Part shown: piece by piece, positions 17,583 to 26,145 of the stretch | Layout of the letters: each line of letters begins with the position of its first letter | How positions within the stretch are numbered: the stretch's first letter is position 1 | DNA from: Pelosinus baikalensis | GTDB taxonomy: Bacteria > Bacillota > Negativicutes > DSM-13327 | Assembly: GCF_020819555.1 (NCBI RefSeq) | Contig: NZ_JAJHJB010000004.1 | Location: 62,001 to 126,000 of the forward strand | Length of the DNA: 64,000 nt | Reading direction: 5' to 3' | The notes under the pieces: generated by a model | Database searches by the model: none | Seen by the model: the letters and a program-made list of their open reading frames with translations, nothing else | Told to the model about the DNA's origin: nothing | Program-made: the position numbers and the translations under genes

Positions 17583-17611
17583 TTGACTTAGTATATGTTA
17601 CATACTATAAT
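17583..17611 (+). promoter_or_regulatory. Consensus sigma-A promoter with internal palindrome
   Basis: TTGACT (17583) and TATAAT (17606) are exactly 17 bases apart. TAGTAT-ATGTTAC-ATACTA spans the spacer and the -10 box, a possible operator; a similar TTAGTATATACG lies at 17531. No ORF with a ribosome binding site follows before the terminator at 17731. Confidence 0.7.
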
Positions 17612-17617
17612 TTGACA

Positions 17618-17766
17618 ATATTACAGAACTCTGCAGCAAATGATGAATAATGTAAAGATAGTATATGGTGTAAGAACGGGAAATGGATGCTTCTCCAGGC
17701 CGAAGTAATCGAGGTTATCATCATTTAAATAAAAAACTCCTACAAGAAATGTGGGAGTTTTTTGTT
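17618..17766 (+). ncRNA. Candidate small structured RNA
   Basis: A strong promoter and a strong terminator bracket about 145 bases without a convincing gene. AAATGATG (near 17638) can pair with CATCATTT (near 17719-17726), closing a domain that contains AACGGGAAATGGATGC and CCAGGCCGAAGTAATCG. This layout fits a small RNA or a riboswitch-like leader. I could not match it to a known class. Because the terminator precedes the sigma-54 promoter, it probably ends before the PTS operon. Confidence 0.45.
17731..17765 (+). terminator. Rho-independent terminator of the candidate RNA
   Basis: AAAAAACTCCTAC and GTGGGAGTTTTTT form a stem around AAGAAAT, ending in a T run. Confidence 0.85.
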
Positions 17767-17854
17767 ATGAAATATTGGTTTTTTATTATTTAATAGAAAT
17801 ATGGACCGTTTTTGATTAGTTTTGTATGATTTCGTGCCAATATTGTGAATAGTT

Positions 17855-17866
17855 ATGTAATTACAT
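17855..17866 (+). promoter_or_regulatory. Possible upstream activator site
   Basis: ATGTAATTACAT is a perfect 12-bp palindrome about 60 bases upstream of the sigma-54 promoter, the usual distance for an enhancer site. Binding by the LevR-type activator is inferred. Confidence 0.35.
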
Positions 17867-17925
17867 TTATGTTAGAACTCGATAGTAACAGTGTTTACAA
17901 GGGGATTATCTACTTAATTTGTAAC

Positions 17926-17941
17926 TGGCACGATAGTTGCA
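17926..17941 (+). promoter_or_regulatory. Sigma-54 (-24/-12) promoter of the PTS operon
   Basis: TGGCAC-GATAG-TTGCA matches the sigma-54 consensus TGGCAC-N5-TTGCW exactly. It lies 41 bases before the first PTS gene. A sigma-54-dependent activator is encoded at the end of the same cluster. Confidence 0.88.
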
Positions 17942-17981
17942 TATATTTATAAGTGAAATAGAATCTGGAGGAGATGAGAGC

Positions 17982-18287
17982 ATGAAAGAAAAAGTGACAA
18001 TCCTTTGCTGCTGCGGAGCAGGTATATGTACATCCAATTACTTAAAAGAAGAAATTGAAGATCGAATCAAACAGGAAGGTCTAAAAAATGTCAAAATAGT
18101 TTTATGTAGAGTAAGTGATGTAGACGAAGCAATCAGCGGAGCTGACTTACTTGTTACAACTGTGGAAATGAAAGCAACATACTCCATACCAATGATAAGG
18201 GCTTTAGGGATCATGTTAGATGATAAGGCTGCCAAAAAGGCACTGGATCAAATTGTGGATGAAGTTAAAAAAATTATGCAAGAATAA
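17982..18287 (+). CDS. PTS galactitol-type EIIB component
   Basis: 101 residues from the ATG at 17982 (CTGGAGGAG upstream). The phosphocysteine loop ILCCCGAGICTSNYLKEEIE resembles GatB/SgaB-type EIIB; the active Cys is among the CCC. It passes phosphate from EIIA to the incoming sugar at the membrane EIIC. First gene of the sigma-54-driven operon. Confidence 0.88.
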   Translation: MKEKVTILCCCGAGICTSNYLKEEIEDRIKQEGLKNVKIVLCRVSDVDEAISGADLLVTTVEMKATYSIPMIRALGIMLDDKAAKKALDQIVDEVKKIMQE

Positions 18288-18360
18288 GTGATTCTGATCG
18301 TTGGTTTAAAGATTTCAAGATATTGTGATGGTAACGAGAATATGTATGGAGGGTAAAAAA

Positions 18361-19635
18361 ATGGAATTTATAGATTCAATCACCAATGGGCTATCTGCGT
18401 TCTTTAGCTTTGATTCAACCGTCACTATACTAGGTATTATTATTGCCATTTCTTTGCTTGTGAAAGTACCAATTAAGAAAGCTATACTTGGTGCCTTGAA
18501 AGTTTCTATAGGGCTTACAGGTCTGTTCCTTGTTGTAAATTTGATACAGACCGCCATGGTAAATCCAATAAGCAATATGATCTCTCTGTATGGCATCAAT
18601 AAAAGTGTAGTAGATATTGGCTGGGGTTCTGTAGGATATGCTTTTGGAAATACATATGGTTATTTTGGGGTACTCGTATTTCTAATCGTAAATGTAATAT
18701 TAGTATCTGTGCGATTTACCCAAACCATCTATGTCGATGTTTTTAATACATGGAGAGCGATGCTTTTGGCAGGAATGATCGGAGTTACTACCGGAAACTT
18801 CTGGATTGCCACTTTTGCTGTTGTAATCTTTCTGATCATTGATGTAAAAGCTGCAGATATTGCAGCGCCATATATAGAAAGAATTAATAATTTTCCTCCG
18901 GGAGGCTCATGGCCTCATGGGACTCACTTTTCATTTCAGGCATGCATTGCCATACCAATTGAATGGGTTTTAAAAAGAATACCTGTTATTAAAGATATAA
19001 ATATTAATGCTGAAACTATTGAAGAAAAATTTGGAATATTTGGAGAAACAACAGTCATGGGAGCAATACTGGGTATTATCATTGGACTATTTAGCCAAGT
19101 CGGTATTATGCCCTCCCTATTACTTGGAGTGAAGATGGCAGCCGCATTTCTCCTTCTTCCAAGAATGGCCGCCATACTTGTGGAAGGTTGGTTTCCAGTC
19201 ATTAAGGCTGCAAGACAGATACTTGTAAGTAAACTAAAAAGGGATGATGTGCGTATTGCACTTGATTGTTCAACGGTTATTGGACATGCAGCAGTTGTTC
19301 CTACAACACTCATTATGTATCCGATAGCATTGCTGATATCGGTTATACTTCCAGGGAATCAGATGATTTCATCCGTAAGTTTAATTATCATTCTCTGGGA
19401 GAGTGCAGCGGTAAATGCGATCACAGAAGGAAACATATTTCATAATATCATAATATTATCCCTGATCGTTTGTCTCTTTTGCTGGGGAGCTACTTTCATG
19501 GCGGGTCCTATGACTCATTTGGCGGTTTCCATGGGATATGATGCTGCTAAAGGCCTAGTGTCCAATTGGGATGCGGCAGGGACTCCCGGACTGGTTTTAG
19601 TATATGGATTGTTTTCTTGGATATTTGGTTTTTAA
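18361..19635 (+). CDS. PTS galactitol-type EIIC permease
   Basis: 424 residues from the ATG at 18361, after GGAGGG. It is a polytopic membrane protein of the EIIC-Gat family, recognisable by the length, the many hydrophobic segments and the conserved NFPPGGSWPHGTHF-like loop near the middle. It forms the sugar channel. The real substrate may be a polyol, a pentulose or another small carbohydrate; the name galactitol only reflects family. Confidence 0.85.
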   Translation: MEFIDSITNGLSAFFSFDSTVTILGIIIAISLLVKVPIKKAILGALKVSIGLTGLFLVVNLIQTAMVNPISNMISLYGINKSVVDIGWGSVGYAFGNTYGYFGVLVFLIVNVILVSVRFTQTIYVDVFNTWRAMLLAGMIGVTTGNFWIATFAVVIFLIIDVKAADIAAPYIERINNFPPGGSWPHGTHFSFQACIAIPIEWVLKRIPVIKDININAETIEEKFGIFGETTVMGAILGIIIGLFSQVGIMPSLLLGVKMAAAFLLLPRMAAILVEGWFPVIKAARQILVSKLKRDDVRIALDCSTVIGHAAVVPTTLIMYPIALLISVILPGNQMISSVSLIIILWESAAVNAITEGNIFHNIIILSLIVCLFCWGATFMAGPMTHLAVSMGYDAAKGLVSNWDAAGTPGLVLVYGLFSWIFGF

Positions 19636-19713
19636 CGTGCACGTGTAAATGAGATTGTTATAGTAAGATTTCTTCATATTGGCAGCTATATAGCTAAGGG
19701 TATGAAAAGATAC

Positions 19714-19765
19714 GCTTACACATCCGAATCATAAGAGAAAATTCATGATAAGAGGATGTGTAAGC
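19714..19765 (+). repeat. Intercistronic inverted repeat between EIIC and EIIA
   Basis: GCTTACACATCC (19714-19725) and GGATGTGTAAGC (19754-19765) are perfect 12-bp arms. No T run follows, so it is more likely an mRNA-processing or stability hairpin than a terminator. Confidence 0.6.
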
Positions 19766-19806
19766 ACATGATTAGCCAACATCAAAAGACTAGGAGGAGG
19801 GGAAAT

Positions 19807-20280
19807 ATGAGCAATGAAGCAGACACTATATTTTATGACGTAGTAATGTTGAAGAACATAACATCAAAAGAAGCAGCAATACATTCTTTAACGAATCATT
19901 TGCTGGAGAAAGGGTATGTCAATGAACATTATGAACGTGCAACAATTGAAAGGGAAGATGCCTATCCTACTGGTCTTCCAACCAAACCAATTGCTATAGC
20001 AGTTCCTCATTCTAAACACGAGAATGTAATAACGCAGTCGGTTGTACTGGGAATATCAGATCATCTAATCGAGTTTTCAGAAATGGGAAATAGTGATTCT
20101 AAGCTGAATGTTGGAATCATGTTTTTACTGGCACTAAAGGGTGAGAATGGTCATATTAATTACTTGAAGAATATTGTTAATTATTGCAAGGTGGAAGAAA
20201 ATATTACAAAACTCTATGGTGTAAAATCGGCAGAGGAAGCGTTAAAGATATTTGTATCTGAGATCGTAAATGCTGATTAA
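19807..20280 (+). CDS. PTS EIIA component (fructose/galactitol type)
   Basis: 157 residues from the ATG at 19807, after GGAGGAGGGG. The phosphorylated histidine is in IAIAVPHSKHENV, and the domain has the PTS_EIIA_2 pattern (YPTGLPT upstream). It takes phosphate from HPr and hands it to EIIB. Confidence 0.9.
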   Translation: MSNEADTIFYDVVMLKNITSKEAAIHSLTNHLLEKGYVNEHYERATIEREDAYPTGLPTKPIAIAVPHSKHENVITQSVVLGISDHLIEFSEMGNSDSKLNVGIMFLLALKGENGHINYLKNIVNYCKVEENITKLYGVKSAEEALKIFVSEIVNAD

Positions 20281-20305
20281 AACAAAATAAGAGGAGGATG
20301 TTAGT

Positions 20306-21418
20306 ATGGATAAAGGTAAGAAAATAAAAGCATTAGTCGTGGGAGACGATTGGGTAAAAACGAAAGATCTGATTGAAGCTACCAAGCGTGTATTGGAAGG
20401 TTACGATTATGAAATTGATTCATTTGATCAAGTAATGGACAAACCGATGAGCAGAGAAAAAAAAGACGATATAGGCGATGACAGTGTTACAGAATATTGT
20501 GGGCATCCTCAAGAACTGATCAGCAGGATTGATGGTGTGAATCTTCTTGTGGTTCATACATCTCCTGTTACAAAGCAAGTGATTGAGGCTGGTAAGGATC
20601 TTATTGCGATTGGCTGCTGCAGATCCGATGCTGTAAGTGTAAATGTAGACGCTGTTACGGATAAAGGAATTTATTTCTTTAATGCTCCAGGACGGTCCGT
20701 TGAACCAGTATCGGATCTTACTATCACTTTCGCTTTGGCACTTTGCAGAAATATAATGAGAGCTGATCGATACGTAAAAGAGGGCAAATGGGCAGGCGAT
20801 CTCAATAGAGAAGTACCAAGTTGGGAAGAGTACGAAACGTTTAGAGGACTTACCCTTAAAAATAAAAAATTTGGAGTGGTTGGCCTTGGTAAAATAGGGC
20901 GGAAAGTCGCTGAGAAGGCAGCCGGACTTGGTATGGACGTACAAGTGTATGATCCGTTTCTAGATAAAAAGATATTAGGTGAGTATGGCACGGTATGTAC
21001 TCTGGAGGAACTATTTGTAAACAGCGATTTTATAACCATTCACATTCCCCCTGTCGAATCAAACAGAGGCATCATCAGCAGAGAACTCTTTAATAAGATG
21101 AAACCTTCCGCATACTTCATCAATGTTGCAAGAGGAGAAATTATTGATGAAGAAGCTCTGATTGATGTATTGCAGAAAGGAAAAATAGCGGGAGCAGCGC
21201 TGGATGTATATTATACAGAACCTCTGCCAAAGACCAGTCCTTTAGTCAAATTGGACAATGTGATACTAACCCCTCATTTAGCAGGTCAAAGAAAAGATGT
21301 TTCAGAAGGGTCAGCCTCCATATTAGAAGGAACGATGAAGCCATTCTTCCAAGAAGACAGCCTTGCTACTTGCTTTAATTCCGCTGAAATCATGGAAATA
21401 AATAAGCGGCAGGCGTAA
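20306..21418 (+). CDS. D-isomer-specific 2-hydroxyacid dehydrogenase family protein
   Basis: 370 residues. The NAD motif GVVGLGKIGRKVAEKAAGLG is followed by the family signature with INVARGEIIDEEAL and the catalytic His in TPHLAGQR; Arg and Glu of the active site are in NVARGE and YTEPLP. Similar to SerA/PdxB-like enzymes without an ACT domain. In the cluster it occupies the place of the polyol-phosphate dehydrogenase (GatD) of galactitol operons, so it may oxidise or reduce an acid or keto intermediate of the imported compound. Ribosome binding site GAGGAGG. Confidence 0.87.
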   Translation: MDKGKKIKALVVGDDWVKTKDLIEATKRVLEGYDYEIDSFDQVMDKPMSREKKDDIGDDSVTEYCGHPQELISRIDGVNLLVVHTSPVTKQVIEAGKDLIAIGCCRSDAVSVNVDAVTDKGIYFFNAPGRSVEPVSDLTITFALALCRNIMRADRYVKEGKWAGDLNREVPSWEEYETFRGLTLKNKKFGVVGLGKIGRKVAEKAAGLGMDVQVYDPFLDKKILGEYGTVCTLEELFVNSDFITIHIPPVESNRGIISRELFNKMKPSAYFINVARGEIIDEEALIDVLQKGKIAGAALDVYYTEPLPKTSPLVKLDNVILTPHLAGQRKDVSEGSASILEGTMKPFFQEDSLATCFNSAEIMEINKRQA

Positions 21419-21458
21419 GTGCCTTAGTATAAAATATAGAGAAAATGAAGGTGAAATT

Positions 21459-22292
21459 ATGCTTACAGATATGAAAAGCATTCTGACAGATGCCAGAAAG
21501 AAGTCTTATGGGGTGGCAGCTCCTAATGCATGGAATGAAGATAGCATAAGAGCAGCAATCGGAGCTGCCGAAAGAGAAAAAGCGCCAATCATTATTGCCC
21601 TTTATCCTGTAATGGCTGATATTTTTGAATTTGGTAAAATTGCCGTAGAAATGGCAAAGAACGCGTCAGTACCAGTTGCAGTTCATTTAGATCATGGACA
21701 AGAGTTAGAACAGGTAGTTAAGGCCATACGTGCTGGATTTACATCTGTTATGGTTGATCGTTCAACCTTGCCTTTTGACAAGAACGTAGAAGCCGTGAAA
21801 GAAATTGTTAAGTTTGCTCACGCGGTAGGAGTAACAGTAGAAGCAGAATTAGGCCATGTTGGGCAGGGGTGTGACTATAAAGAAACCAAGGATCAAGGAC
21901 TTACAGATCCAAATGAAGCAATTGAATTTGTAGAAATGACAGGTGTGGATTGTCTTGCGGTTGCTGTCGGAACTTCCCATGGTGTGTATAAAGGAAAACC
22001 AGAATTGCAGTTTGATTTGCTCAGCAAGTTAAATCGTGCAGTAGATGTTCCTTTAGTACTTCATGGATGCTCAGGCACGGGAGATGAAAACTTAAAAAAG
22101 GCCATCGGGTATGGAATAACAAAACTCAATTTATATACTGATTTGGATATGGCAGGATATAATTTATTTCAAGAGTCGATAAAGAAGCAGGAAATAAGTA
22201 AAATAACAGAAGCTTGCAATTTCATGTTTAAAGGCTACTCTGACAAACTGACACACTACATACAATGGTTTGGAGCAAGCGGTAAAGCATAG
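21459..22292 (+). CDS. Class II ketose-bisphosphate aldolase (GatY/FbaA family)
   Basis: 277 residues with the zinc-binding HLDHG, the ELGHVGQG region, VGTSHGVYKG and LHGCSGTGD followed by KLNLYTDLD, all typical of class II aldolases. It should cleave a phosphorylated ketose to dihydroxyacetone phosphate and an aldehyde. The sugar is unknown. The Zn ligands and the phosphate-binding NLYT region appear intact. Last gene of the sigma-54 operon; a terminator follows. Confidence 0.88.
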   Translation: MLTDMKSILTDARKKSYGVAAPNAWNEDSIRAAIGAAEREKAPIIIALYPVMADIFEFGKIAVEMAKNASVPVAVHLDHGQELEQVVKAIRAGFTSVMVDRSTLPFDKNVEAVKEIVKFAHAVGVTVEAELGHVGQGCDYKETKDQGLTDPNEAIEFVEMTGVDCLAVAVGTSHGVYKGKPELQFDLLSKLNRAVDVPLVLHGCSGTGDENLKKAIGYGITKLNLYTDLDMAGYNLFQESIKKQEISKITEACNFMFKGYSDKLTHYIQWFGASGKA

Positions 22293-22323
22293 TAATTTAA
22301 TAAAGTGAAAATTTTTTCTATTT

Positions 22324-22366
22324 AGAGATATGTGAGCTTACTCCTATCAGCTTGCATATCTCTTTT
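22324..22366 (+). terminator. Terminator of the PTS operon
   Basis: AGAGATATG (22324-22332) pairs with CATATCTCT (22355-22363), with an inner GAGCT/AGCTT stem, followed by TTTT. Confidence 0.75.
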
Positions 22367-22469
22367 AGAAAATAGAATAGTAGACTAATTTATTTTCTAA
22401 ATGGCGCAATGATTGTAACTTAGTGTAAAAAAATGTGGAAAAATGTAATGATTTTTGCGTAATTATAAC

Positions 22470-22498
22470 TTGAAATTTCTAATTTGCGTTATAATAAT
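22470..22498 (+). promoter_or_regulatory. Promoter of the sigma-54 activator gene
   Basis: TTGAAA (22470) and AATAAT (22493) with 17 bases between; overlapping TATAAT-like boxes occur at 22490. Confidence 0.5.
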
Positions 22499-22532
22499 GT
22501 CATTACATCACTATTTTGATAAGGAGAAAAAT

Positions 22533-25433
22533 ATGGCAGAAGGCAATCGGAAGGACATTACGGAATTAATTAAGAATGAACGTCCCCAAGAGCCATTAAC
22601 GGATGAGCAAATATCACAAAAGTTGTCCATCTTGCGGGAAACCGTTAACAATGTTAGAAAAAAACTGAATATCCCCAGTTCTCGAGACCGAAAAAGAATG
22701 AACGTTAAAAAGGCTGTAGAACTAATAAAGACGAAAAACTCAGATATAACGATAACGAGTCTTGTAGCCAAGTTGAAACAGCAGGGGTTTAAAGTGTCGA
22801 GGAGCTATATCGGGGAGATCATCAATAGTGAATGCGATGAAGTAACAAAAGAATTACAGTCACGTGCTGAATGTGAAAATGAAATGGATAGCTTTCAGAA
22901 TTTAACAGGTTATGATGGAAGTCTTTCCAATAATATTAAACAAGGCAAGGCATCTGTATTATATCCTCCCTTTGGTCTCCCTACCCTTATTATAGGAGAA
23001 AGCGGTACTGGCAAAACCTTGTTTGCAGAATGTATTTATCAATATGCGGTTCAGAAGAAAATAATAGAATTGGATGGTCCTTTTGTATCGCTAAATTGTG
23101 CTGACTATAGTGATAATCCTCAACTTTTGCTTTCTATGCTGTATGGATACAAAAAAGGGGCCTTTACAGGAGCGAATCAAGATACAGAAGGTCTTGTAGA
23201 GCGCGCCAATAAAGGGATCCTTTTCTTAGATGAAATACATCGCCTGCCTCCTAAGGGACAGGAAATGCTATTTTCTATTTTGGATAAAGGAAAATTTAGA
23301 AGACTTGGTGAGGTTGTAAATGACCGAAAGTCCCAGATTTATTTTATCGGTGCAACCACTGAGAACATTGAGTCTTCTCTGCTTTTAACATTTAGAAGAA
23401 GAATTCCTATGATCATAGAACTGCCATCGCTAAAGGATCGATCCACCAAAGAGAAGATTCAATTGATTTATAGTTTCTTTCAAGAAGAAGCAAATCGGAC
23501 TCATTTAAAAATTTTTGTAAAGGCTAAAATTATGGAAGCCTTTGTTCTGAAAAAATACTTAGGAAATATAGGTCAACTCAAAAGTGAGATTCAAGTAACC
23601 TGCGCAAATGCTTATGTTGAGAAAATGAATAACAGCAGGGATGAAATTAATATTGGCTTTAATGAGATGTTGTATCATAATTTCTTTAACAATAATACAG
23701 AAAATTCCGAAATACAGACAACGAAGCTCACAGTTACCTTTAAGGATATGTTATTCATTCCAAACGCAGCGAATAAAGGGGAACACTTTGTTACGGCAAA
23801 CGATAGTCATTACTCTCTGCCAAAAGATATTTATGAAAAAATTGAAGAAAAATATTATGAACTGAAAAAAGCAAACGTTACACCCGTCGAAATAGAAAAA
23901 ATCATTTGGAATTTTATATTAAGTAATTTCAGCATGATGGGAATTGATTCGAATAACGATAAAAATATAACTTCTCTAGATGAATTAAAATATCTTGTGG
24001 GTGAAAATATTGCAGTAGTCGTAAAACAGTTCATAAAAAGGATTAAAAAAAATGATTCTCAATTACAGGTAAATGAGAAAGTTGCGATATACTTAGCCAT
24101 TCACATCAGTGAAGCGATGAAAAGGATTAATTTAAAACAAGATATAATTAATCCCAATCTTATCTATATAAAAGAAAACCTCAAAGCGGAATATGATATG
24201 GCATGCAGTCTGGTACAAGATTTGGAGGCCAATAATAAAGTCAGGATTCCTGAAGGGGAAGTCGGGTTTATTGCGATGTATATTAATGAGCTGTTAAAAC
24301 CCAGAAGCAGCAAAAGTAGAATCAATATAATTGTTATTTCTCATGGGAAAATAGCGTCAGAGATGATAGCTGTTGCTAATAAAATGATGAATGTAGATTT
24401 TCCAATTGCTGTGGACATGCCTTTTAATGTGAATCCGATAAGGATTTTTGAACAAATCATTGAAATCTCTAAAACCTTAGATAGCCAAAGTGGTATATTA
24501 TTTTTTGTAGACATGGGCTCCCTGCTAAATGTTGGAGAGATAGTTGAAAAAAGAACCGGTATTAAAACTCGCACCATTGATAGAGTGGACCTTGTTTCTG
24601 TTATGGAAGCAATTAGAAAAATATATATATCCGAGGAAACCCTTGATGACATTTATTACGATATAATGAATTCTAAACACACCTATCATATGGTGTCAAC
24701 GAATCATTCGGATAAGCCCTTAGCTTTAATTGCTATGTGTCTTACAGGTCATGGAGTTGCTATAAAAATAAAAGAACTTTTATCTGCAAATTACCCTCAT
24801 ATAAAAGTAATCCCCTTAAGCATATTAGATGCTAATGTAAAGCAGGAAATCCACAATTTAAAACAAAAATATAATATCCCGGCGATTATTGGTACGATGA
24901 ATCCTTATATAGAAGGGATTAACTTTATACCCTTTGAAAGTAATTTTACGCAAGACAAAAAGATGCTTCTTGATCATGTATTAAAACAGAAAAATTACAG
25001 TAGTCTTAAGAAGATTTTTAGAGAAGATTTTATAATGATTGACTTAGAATGTAAAACAAAGCAGGAAGTAATCGAAACCATGAGTATGGTTCTTTTTAAT
25101 AATGGTTTTATTAAAAAAGGTTATATAGACTCCGTATTTGAAAGAGAGAATATGAGTAGTACGTGTTTTAAAAAAAATGTGGCCATTCCCCATGGATTAC
25201 CGTCATTTGTTAATGAAACTTCGATCATTTCTGCAAGGTTAAGCCAAGCCATTGAGTGGGATAACAGCGGAAATTTGGTCAATTTGGTATTTTTACTTGC
25301 AGTAAAAGATGATGACATTAATATTATCAATGATTTGTTTAGATTACTTAAACAAAAAAATAATATAGATGAATTTATAAAAGCAAAAAATCGTTTTGAA
25401 TTTATAAAAGTATTGTATGATTCCTTTTCATAA
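22533..25433 (+). CDS. LevR-family sigma-54-dependent activator with PTS regulation domains
   Basis: 966 residues from the ATG at 22533 (AAGGAG upstream). Order: N-terminal helix-turn-helix (about 60-100), AAA+ domain with Walker A GESGTGKT (155-162), the sigma-54 contact GAFTGA (209-214) and Walker B ILFLDE (229-234), a PRD, an EIIA-Man-like domain (IIVISHGKIASEMI), an EIIB-like domain (IAMCLTGHGVAIKI) and a C-terminal EIIA-Fru-like domain (VAIPHGLPSF). Phosphorylation by PTS proteins should switch it. It very likely drives the TGGCAC promoter at 17926. Confidence 0.92.
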   Translation: MAEGNRKDITELIKNERPQEPLTDEQISQKLSILRETVNNVRKKLNIPSSRDRKRMNVKKAVELIKTKNSDITITSLVAKLKQQGFKVSRSYIGEIINSECDEVTKELQSRAECENEMDSFQNLTGYDGSLSNNIKQGKASVLYPPFGLPTLIIGESGTGKTLFAECIYQYAVQKKIIELDGPFVSLNCADYSDNPQLLLSMLYGYKKGAFTGANQDTEGLVERANKGILFLDEIHRLPPKGQEMLFSILDKGKFRRLGEVVNDRKSQIYFIGATTENIESSLLLTFRRRIPMIIELPSLKDRSTKEKIQLIYSFFQEEANRTHLKIFVKAKIMEAFVLKKYLGNIGQLKSEIQVTCANAYVEKMNNSRDEINIGFNEMLYHNFFNNNTENSEIQTTKLTVTFKDMLFIPNAANKGEHFVTANDSHYSLPKDIYEKIEEKYYELKKANVTPVEIEKIIWNFILSNFSMMGIDSNNDKNITSLDELKYLVGENIAVVVKQFIKRIKKNDSQLQVNEKVAIYLAIHISEAMKRINLKQDIINPNLIYIKENLKAEYDMACSLVQDLEANNKVRIPEGEVGFIAMYINELLKPRSSKSRINIIVISHGKIASEMIAVANKMMNVDFPIAVDMPFNVNPIRIFEQIIEISKTLDSQSGILFFVDMGSLLNVGEIVEKRTGIKTRTIDRVDLVSVMEAIRKIYISEETLDDIYYDIMNSKHTYHMVSTNHSDKPLALIAMCLTGHGVAIKIKELLSANYPHIKVIPLSILDANVKQEIHNLKQKYNIPAIIGTMNPYIEGINFIPFESNFTQDKKMLLDHVLKQKNYSSLKKIFREDFIMIDLECKTKQEVIETMSMVLFNNGFIKKGYIDSVFERENMSSTCFKKNVAIPHGLPSFVNETSIISARLSQAIEWDNSGNLVNLVFLLAVKDDDINIINDLFRLLKQKNNIDEFIKAKNRFEFIKVLYDSFS

Positions 25434-25495
25434 GTTCTGCATTGTAGGACTTTTGATGATGGCATTCAGTAATATACAAAGGAGAGGGAATACAG

Positions 25496-25801
25496 ATGAT
25501 TGTTACATGCGTTACTATTTATGTAAAAGAACCCTTTATACCCAATTTTATTGAAGCCACTCTTGATAATCACAGAAATTCAATAAAAGAAGAAGGGAAT
25601 CTTCGATTCGATGTACTGAGATGCATTAGTGATGAAACCAGATTTTTTCTTTATGAAGCCTACTCCTCAGAAGAGGCGGCGGCAGCTCATAAAAAGACAG
25701 CTCATTATTTAAAATGGAGAGATACAGTCGCCGATTGGATGGCACGACCACGAGCAGGAGTAGCACATTCTGTTATTGCTCCTCTTGAAAAGGATTTTTG
25801 A
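25496..25801 (+). CDS. LsrG-like ABM-domain protein (phospho-AI-2 isomerase family)
   Basis: 101 residues with the antibiotic-biosynthesis-monooxygenase fold. The central EEGNLRFDVL..SDETRFFLYEAY, followed by AAHKKTAHYLKW, closely resembles Escherichia coli LsrG, which isomerises phosphorylated autoinducer-2. Related proteins act on other keto-phosphates, so the substrate here is open. It has its own AAAGGAGAGGG and follows the PTS activator by 62 bases, suggesting it belongs to the same pathway. Confidence 0.82.
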   Translation: MIVTCVTIYVKEPFIPNFIEATLDNHRNSIKEEGNLRFDVLRCISDETRFFLYEAYSSEEAAAAHKKTAHYLKWRDTVADWMARPRAGVAHSVIAPLEKDF

Positions 25802-25836
25802 GAAAATAAGTAATTTCAAATGGAGTGTAGCAAGGG

Positions 25837-25866
25837 CAGGTTCAACGAACCTGTTCTTTTTATTTT
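25837..25866 (+). terminator. Terminator after the LsrG-like gene
   Basis: CAGGTTC-AAC-GAACCTG stem with TTCTTTTTATTTT. Confidence 0.8.
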
Positions 25867-25903
25867 AGCATTCACTAGAAGTTATAAGTTTTAGAGGGAA
25901 CGT

Positions 25904-26035
25904 TGAACGCAGAGGGCACAGAGTTCGCAGAGAGCTCAGAGGTTTTTAACCCTTATCTATTTTTTCTCAGTGTTCTCTGCGCCTCTGCGGTTCGGTTTAC
26001 TTTCTATGTTTTAAAGGACGCGAAGCGTTTTTCTT
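25904..26035. repeat. Dispersed repeat, CAGAG type
   Basis: TTGAACGCAGAGGGCACAGA and GTTCTCTGCGCCTCTGCGG, then TTC, form an imperfect hairpin (25904-25993). The tail ATGTTTTAAAGGACGCGAAG also follows the half copy at 9411. Confidence 0.75.
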
Positions 26036-26055
26036 ATTTGCCTTATAAATTTAAA

Positions 26056-26101
26056 TTGACAAAGTAATATCAATAAATTACAATTAGTTTGAATATCAAA
26101 C
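26056..26101 (+). promoter_or_regulatory. Promoter and operator of the MarR-ATPase operon
   Basis: TTGACA (26056) and TACAAT (26079) are 17 apart. GTTTGA-ATA-TCAAAC (26087-26101) is a perfect palindrome over the expected start site, suited to repression by the MarR protein. Confidence 0.72.
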
Positions 26102-26145
26102 AATCACTAATTAAAACAATAAGACAATCAAAGGAGTTGTGAATA

